A stretch of 64,000 bases of DNA from Argentina anserina (lineage: Eukaryota; Streptophyta; Magnoliopsida; Rosales; Rosaceae), in contig NC_065875.1 in the NCBI RefSeq assembly GCF_933775445.1, positions 11,917,001 through 11,981,000 of the forward strand. The letters are read 5' to 3'. The position numbers were made by a program, and so were the translations under genes. This document shows positions 58,719 through 64,000 of this stretch, one piece after another (within the stretch, counting starts at the first letter, position 1; each line of letters opens with the position of its first letter). The notes under the pieces are model-generated. The model did not search any database, was not told the DNA's origin, and saw only the letters and a program-made list of their open reading frames with translations.

Positions 58719-59639
58719 TTCATTGCCGATGTTTTGGCTTATATAGGACATCAAGTGGGTGTTAATAGCTAGATTACTACTTTTCTCACTCTTGTAGCTA
58801 AGGCACCTTCCTTTGATTTTTCATTTGTAGGTTATTCGGGTTCTCCCTGTAATTTCACTTTCATGTATCACAAAAGAAACGGGTGCCAAATAAAAATAAA
58901 TGTAGCCTTAAAGTTTAAACGACTTATACATCAAGAAGTTAGCTAGTTCTAAATTTCAAACTACTGTATAAGTCTATGAGCCGGTATGCTCTTGTTCCAT
59001 CATCAAGACACCTGTAACAATTACTTAATATGTACCCTCTCATTAAACAAAACGAAAGTCGAGTTATGGCCAAATAAATTTGCGCTAGCTCAAATGAAGT
59101 GTTCATGTTATAATAATTATTGTTACGTAATACAAATAGTATTATGATGAAATTGATGGTATTTGTCAATTTCACATATGTCTCCTAGTCGAATTAGGAA
59201 ACTTGGTTTGGTAAGGTTGTTTACTGCATATATTTAAGTTTCAGCATTGATATCTCTTAATCAGTTTGTGCTGTTTTTGGAATCATTCTAGTATGACTTT
59301 TTATCATGCCATATATATATATATATATATCAGAGATATTGGATTGTCTGATCCATGTTTTATGGCTTTGAATGAGATCTAAACTGAAATGGTTTTTCTG
59401 ACTATATATACAGCATTGCTGTAACTGATGCATGGAGAGAATTGAGAATATATTCTTGGTATACAGGTCTGATAGTGCAAGATGTCTGCATCCATATCAA
59501 CTGAATACTATAATGAGAATTAGTATAATTCTTCTCTTCAATCTTAGATTGAGAATAACCTGTGTATTTATCTCATTGAGATCAACTGGTTTATGCAGGT
59601 GCATTTGGTACTTTCTACAGCAAGGAGTTGCTGACCTTG
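58719..59639. other. Flank of the SIRE-type element, LTR start unresolved
   Basis: No gene seen. An AT dinucleotide run is at about 59312-59331. Part of this stretch may be the U3 region of the 5' LTR, whose start I could not place without its 3' partner, which is outside the window. Confidence 0.4.
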
Positions 59640-59890
59640 GAATGAGATTTAGAATATAATTATGTGAATCAAGTTAGTCTTGTTGGCTTATAAAGAGATC
59701 TCTTGGGAGACTCTACTTGAGGAAGATTATTGTAAACCTCATTCTTAGTGAAAGTTTTGTGTGGACTACGTTAAAGTCCCGCAGTGGTTTTTTACCAAGA
59801 GTTTTGGTTTCCACTGTAGTGAACAAATATTGTCTGTGTGTGATTGTTTTTGTGTGATTGCCTACTATTCTTACTCTCCTATACTTTTAT
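59640..59890 (+). repeat. 3' part of the 5' LTR of the SIRE-type element
   Basis: A TATAAAG box (about 59689-59695) and a U5-like region (CTACGTTAAAGTCCCGCAGTGG) precede a primer-binding-site-like sequence. The LTR would end at about 59890; the expected terminal CA appears as TA (CTTTTA). Confidence 0.55.
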
Positions 59891-59903
59891 TTGGTACCGG
59901 AGC
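59891..59903 (+). promoter_or_regulatory. Primer-binding site of the copia element
   Basis: TTGGTACCGGAGC resembles TGGTATCAGAGC, the site complementary to the initiator methionine tRNA used by most plant copia elements, with two differences. Confidence 0.65.
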
Positions 59904-59936
59904 AGGTCGCTAAACGTAACTAGAGAGATCAGGGAG

Positions 59937-61828
59937 ATGGAGAGAATTTATGTCAACACTCCTCCACCATTCGATGGAATTGGTTATGAGGATTGGAAAT
60001 TGATGATGCAAGCGTTTATTAGTGCACAGGATAGCAAGTCCTGGCGATGTATCGTAGTAGGCTGGTATCCACCGTTAGAGGAAGATGCAAAGGCTAAAGC
60101 TGGAGCAGATTCTTCTGATGGTGGTGACTCTAAATCAAAATAGAAACAAAGCCTCAAAGACTTCTCCAAATGGACTCCAGAGGAAATTGCATACAACGAG
60201 GCTGAAAACAAAGCTAAGAATGCTCTATATCATGCACTGTCCAAAGATGAACGTCAGCAAATCAAGCATTGTACAAATTCAAAAGAGGTGTGGGATGCGT
60301 TGCAGACAAATTATGAAGGTAATAAGAAGGTTAAAAAACATAAATTGCAATTATTACTAAAGGAATTTGAAAATTTGCAGATGAAAGACGATGAAACGAT
60401 CAATCAATACCACAAAAGGGTGATCACCATTACTGGAGCCATTCGTTCATTAAGCGTTCGAAAAACTATTCCTGAGGATGAAATTGTTCTGAAGGTTCTA
60501 AGGTCACTTCCTTCGAGGTTTGAGACGAAAGCCATCCAATCTCAGATGCGTATGATCTTGATGAGTATACTCTGGTGGAGTTGATTGGAAACCTTAGAAT
60601 CTATGAAGCTGACCTAATGGTAAAAGATCAGAAGAAGGTATAGACTGTTGCTTTCAAAGTTACAAAAAAAGGTAGTGCCTTCTGAAACTCAAGATCTCAC
60701 TACAGCTGAGTTTGCTTTGATGACTAAAGAATTTAAAAAAAATTTAAATAGCAAAAAGAGTTCTAGAAATAAAAACAAATGGTCTGACAATAAACTTGAT
60801 AAGACTAATGGTGCTTCCTCCTCACTAAAGAAAAATCATATTAAAACACAAGAATGTGGTGGAATAGGCCATATTGTTGTTAACTGTGGAAACAAGAAGC
60901 AAAAGGATGAAGAGAAGAAAGCTTTTAAATCGTCATGGAGCGATGATGATGAGGAAGAACAGAATGTAGCTTTCATTGGCTCTGTCAGGTATGGTGATAG
61001 CACCAGTGATGAATTATCTGATGATGAAGACGAAGAAGTGGTAAACAAGTATACTAAGTTATATAATGCCCCAGTATTTATGGTTAATAAAGCAAATGCT
61101 CTTGAATAACAGGTTGAACAGCTGAAAGTTGAGCGTACCGATATGGAGAAGCAATTCAAAGCATCGCAGAAACTGTGGATACAAGAAAAGGAGGAAATGA
61201 CGACAGAGGCAAATAAACTTAAAAGAAGTCATTCCTTAAATGACTGGTCAGAAGAAAAAAGAGTTATGGAATTAGAGATGGAATCTCTCAGACAAAGGTA
61301 AACTTACTAAATGAAAACATATTTGATCTAAAAAATGAAGTGTCTACTTTACAGGAAAAGCTATGTAGCAGTGAAGATAAGCTGAAGAAGTTTCAAATCA
61401 GCTCAGACACGGTATCAAAAATGATCAGAAATGTAAGACCGTTTGGCAGCACAGAAGGACTTGGATATTCCAAGTTGAAAGACACTTTTGTAAGAGAAAA
61501 CAAGGATGTTGAGGAGATTGCCTCTTAAAGCGAGTATACTAGTAAGGTTAATTTTGCAACCTTTTTAGGTATGAAGGAAAATAATGACAAGTATGGCTCT
61601 AAATTTATACCTACCTGTCACTTCTGTGGTCAGACTGGACATTATAAATCTAAATGTAGCAAGTTGAGAAGGAATCGTTCTAAAGATAGATTCACTTTAC
61701 TTGAGACAACTTTAAATGAGCACATAAAAATGATACAGGAACTAACCAACTTGGTTAAAGAAACTAAATGTTCTAAAAAGAATAAGAATAAGGTGAGCTA
61801 TTATGATGCTTCTTGCTTATCTGCTTGA
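59937..61828 (+). pseudogene. gag region of the SIRE-type element
   Basis: The start MERIYVNTPPPFDGIGYEDWK (two parts) is a copia gag N-terminus. UBN2-type blocks follow after an in-frame stop near 60141: EVWDALQTNYEG and FENLQMKDDETINQYHKR. The first knuckle region (about 60855-60890) reads QECGGIGHIVVNC; the Cys expected three residues before EC is missing. A WSDDDEEE acidic stretch and a coiled coil follow. A second, complete knuckle CHFCGQTGHYKSKC lies at about 61618-61660. At least three stops or frame changes break the frame (near 60141, 60580-60650, 61107 and 61528). Confidence 0.88.
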
Positions 61829-63188
61829 CTGAATATTTCTGATAATGATGAAGAACTTGATTTGCTTCCCACTATTGCTATTTGTAATGTTGCACTTACT
61901 GCACTTGCTGATAGAAAGGAGGATATGTGGTATGTAGACAGTGGTTGCTCGAGACATATGACAGGTAACAAGAACTAGTTTTCTAAGTTTGATGACCAGT
62001 TCACAACAGAGAATGTCACTTTTAGTGATGGAAGAAAAGCCAAGGTTCTTGGTCAACGGACTGTTAATGCTTCTAATATTCCAACTCTCACCAATGTTTA
62101 TTATGTAGAGGGTCTAACAGCAAATTTGATGAGTATCAGTCAGCTTGCTGATGGACATGCAGATGTTTGGTTCAACAGAAAACAGTGTGTTGTTCTAGAT
62201 AGTGGAAAAATGTGTGTCATGAAGGGATTAAGGGAACAAGATAATTGTTATCATATCTATGCTAATCATGAGGTTACACCAACCAACTGTTTTACAGGTT
62301 CTACAAATGAAGAGGAGTTGAACTTATGGCATAGAAGGTTTGGACATGTGAATTTCCAGGATTTGGTGAGTATTTCAAACAAAGAGTGCATCAAAGGCAT
62401 TCCTAAACTCAAAGGAACTACTACTTTAATGTGCAAAGGATGCAAACTAGGTAAACTAATAAAACTCCTCACAAAGTGATCAACTCAGCTATCACCACTA
62501 AGGTACTCGAACTTCTTCACATGGACCTTATTGGACCAGTTCAGCCGGAGAGCAATGGAGGTAAAATCTATATATTAGTAGTAGTAGATGATTTTTCTAG
62601 ATATACCTGGGTCAATTTTCTTAAAGATAAAACTGAAACTTTTGATGTGTTTCAAACATTAAGCAAGATAGTGACAAATGAGAAAAGCAAAGATAATTTT
62701 AAAATCATTAGAATTAGGACTGATAATGGTACAGAATTCAAGAATTCTATGTTTGACTTGTTTTGTTCTGAACAAGGAATTTTCCATGAGTACTCAGCAC
62801 CTATCACACCACAAAAGAATGGTGTAGTAGAAAGAAAAAATAGATCTCTGCATGAAATTTCCAGGGTCATGTTACATTATGCCGGCATAAAGACCATTTT
62901 TTGGGCTGAGGCGGATATAAATCAACATTCAAATGATAAAGAAATATATGGTGCACAGGAAGTCATAAGACCTAGATATCGCCAGGTACGCAAGGACCAT
63001 TCTGCTACAGATATCATAGGATCCTTAAAAGACCCTATTCAAACAAGGAGAAAATCTGGAGACGTGGTAAGAGATATTGCTAGCTCAAATGAAGGTGTAA
63101 GTGAAAATAACACTCTTCTGTGTTTTTTAGAAACAAATATACATGATATTGTTGTTATTCAACACTATGGTTTTGTTTTTTCTAATTG
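61829..63188 (+). pseudogene. Protease and integrase region of the SIRE-type element
   Basis: The aspartic protease motif is seen as WYVDSGCSRHM (about 61930-61962), followed by a stop. GAG-pre-integrase has LNLWHRRFGHVN and CKGCKLGK (about 62320-62455). The integrase core shows its three acidic residues: Asp in LLHMDLIGP, Asp in RTDNGTEF and Glu in KNGVVERKNR. Directly after FWAEA (about 62912) the sequence jumps to a region normally placed just before RT, so several hundred bases of integrase C-terminus appear deleted. Confidence 0.88.
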
Positions 63189-64000
63189 AACCAAAGAATG
63201 TGAAGGAAGCTCTTGCAGATGAGGAATGGATTAGTGCCATGCAGGATGAACTTGGACAATTTGAACGAAATGAGGTGTGGGAATTGACTTCACGACCAAG
63301 CAATGCTAATATCATTGGGACAAAGTGGATTTTTCGAAATAAAACAGATGAGAAAGGTGTAGTGACAAGAAATAAGGCACGGCTGGTGGCACAGGGTTAT
63401 GCTCAAGTAGAAGGACTTGACTATGATGAAACTTTTGCTCCAGTTGCTCGTTTAGAGTCTATACGATTACTACTATCAATTGCTTGTCACTTACAGTTTA
63501 CGCTTTTTCAGATGGATGTTAAAATGGCATTTCTCAATGGATATCTCAAAGAAGAGGTGTATGTGTCACAGCCACAAGGATTCACTGATCCTTTTAAACC
63601 TGACCATGTTTACAGGTTAAAAAAGGCTCTCTATGGCTTGAAACAAGCACCAAGAGCCTAGTATGAACGATTGTCTACTCACCTGTTAAATTGTGGTTAT
63701 GTCCGAGGTAACATTGATAAAACCTTATTTGTTAAACGGATTGATTCACAGCTAATAATAGCTCAAGTGTATGTAGATGACATTGTTTTTGGAGGCATCT
63801 CCGATAGGCTGGTAAAAGAATTTCAAAATATTATGGCTAAAGAGTTTAAAATGTCGATGTGTGGAGAACTAACCTATTTTCTTGGTCTACAAGTGGTTCA
63901 AACAAATACATGAATGTTTCTTTCACAATCAAATTATGCAACTTCTCTTGTCAAAAAATTTGGTCTTGACTCTAAGAAACATGTTGCTAATCCAATGAGC
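63143..64000 (+). pseudogene. Reverse transcriptase region of the SIRE-type element
   Basis: Copia RT blocks are in order: [67 protein letters not shown] and the catalytic YVDDIVFG at about 63768-63791. An in-frame TAG at 63660-63662 replaces the usual Trp codon after PRA, and another stop lies at about 63911. The sequence continues to the window edge before RNase H. Confidence 0.9.

Larger units (their letters stand above)
59640..64000 (+). mobile_element. Degenerate SIRE/Maximus-type Ty1/copia retrotransposon, 5' part
   Basis: Order of parts: LTR end, primer site, gag, a first CCHC-like knuckle, a coiled-coil Asp/Glu-Lys-rich region, a second knuckle, protease, GAG-pre-integrase, integrase, reverse transcriptase; RNase H and the 3' LTR lie beyond 64000. 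Two knuckles with a coiled coil between them and an EPKNVKEAL start to RT are typical of the SIRE (Sirevirus) lineage. Stops, frameshifts and an integrase deletion show it is not autonomous. Confidence 0.9.

Overview
The window reads as nuclear DNA of a flowering plant, most likely a eudicot. Evidence: AT-rich intergenic DNA, genes split by many short GT-AG introns, chloroplast-targeted enzymes (phytoene desaturase, glutamyl-tRNA reductase, an S1-domain RNA-binding protein), a tau-class glutathione transferase, Ty1/copia elements, and a plastid rpoB fragment inside nuclear sequence. A rosid, perhaps Rosaceae, fits the protein style, but I cannot establish this from sequence alone.

Layout. 1-2384: GC-rich repeat remnant, degraded plastid rpoB insertion, and a complete non-autonomous hAT element with 8-bp target duplications. 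2385-8172 (-): ten-exon gene for a plastid S1-domain protein (SRRP1-like). 9181-11170 (-): internally deleted copia element between two 262-bp LTRs. 12671-14929 (-): six-exon GPN-loop GTPase 1 (QQT2), divergent from intronless ISY1 at 15287-16156 (+) across a 357-bp shared promoter. 16157-23189: gene-poor, with an RPA1-like pseudogene, a PPR relic and a large insertion. 23190-23993 (-): two-exon tau GST, embedded in a decayed tandem duplication. 26189-28226 (-): small two-exon gene for a PIG-Y-like subunit of the GPI-GlcNAc transferase. 28440-31310 (+): a decayed unrecognised gene split by a 1.2-kb hAT-like element. 31941-33506 (-): single-exon glutamyl-tRNA reductase. 35914-42895 (-): complete 14-exon phytoene desaturase with a hAT element in intron 2. 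44040-45470 (+): LINE relic. 49788-54004 (+): four-coding-exon beta-COP. 54712-55901: candidate short Helitron. 55961-58718: candidate PIF/Harbinger-like element. About 59640-64000 (+): 5' part of a degenerate SIRE-type copia element running off the window.

How the genes relate. They are mostly unrelated housekeeping genes without operon logic: plastid function (S1 protein, GluTR for tetrapyrroles, PDS for carotenoids), RNA and Pol II handling (ISY1, GPN1), secretion and GPI anchoring (beta-COP, PIG-Y), and detoxification (GST). The main structural interest is the density of small transposons with clean ends, and the local duplications and rearrangements they reveal. I saw no CRISPR array, rRNA or tRNA gene, and no clear new multi-gene system. 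Exon boundaries were read by eye from splice signals, reading phase and family conservation; each gene given with exons closes in frame.
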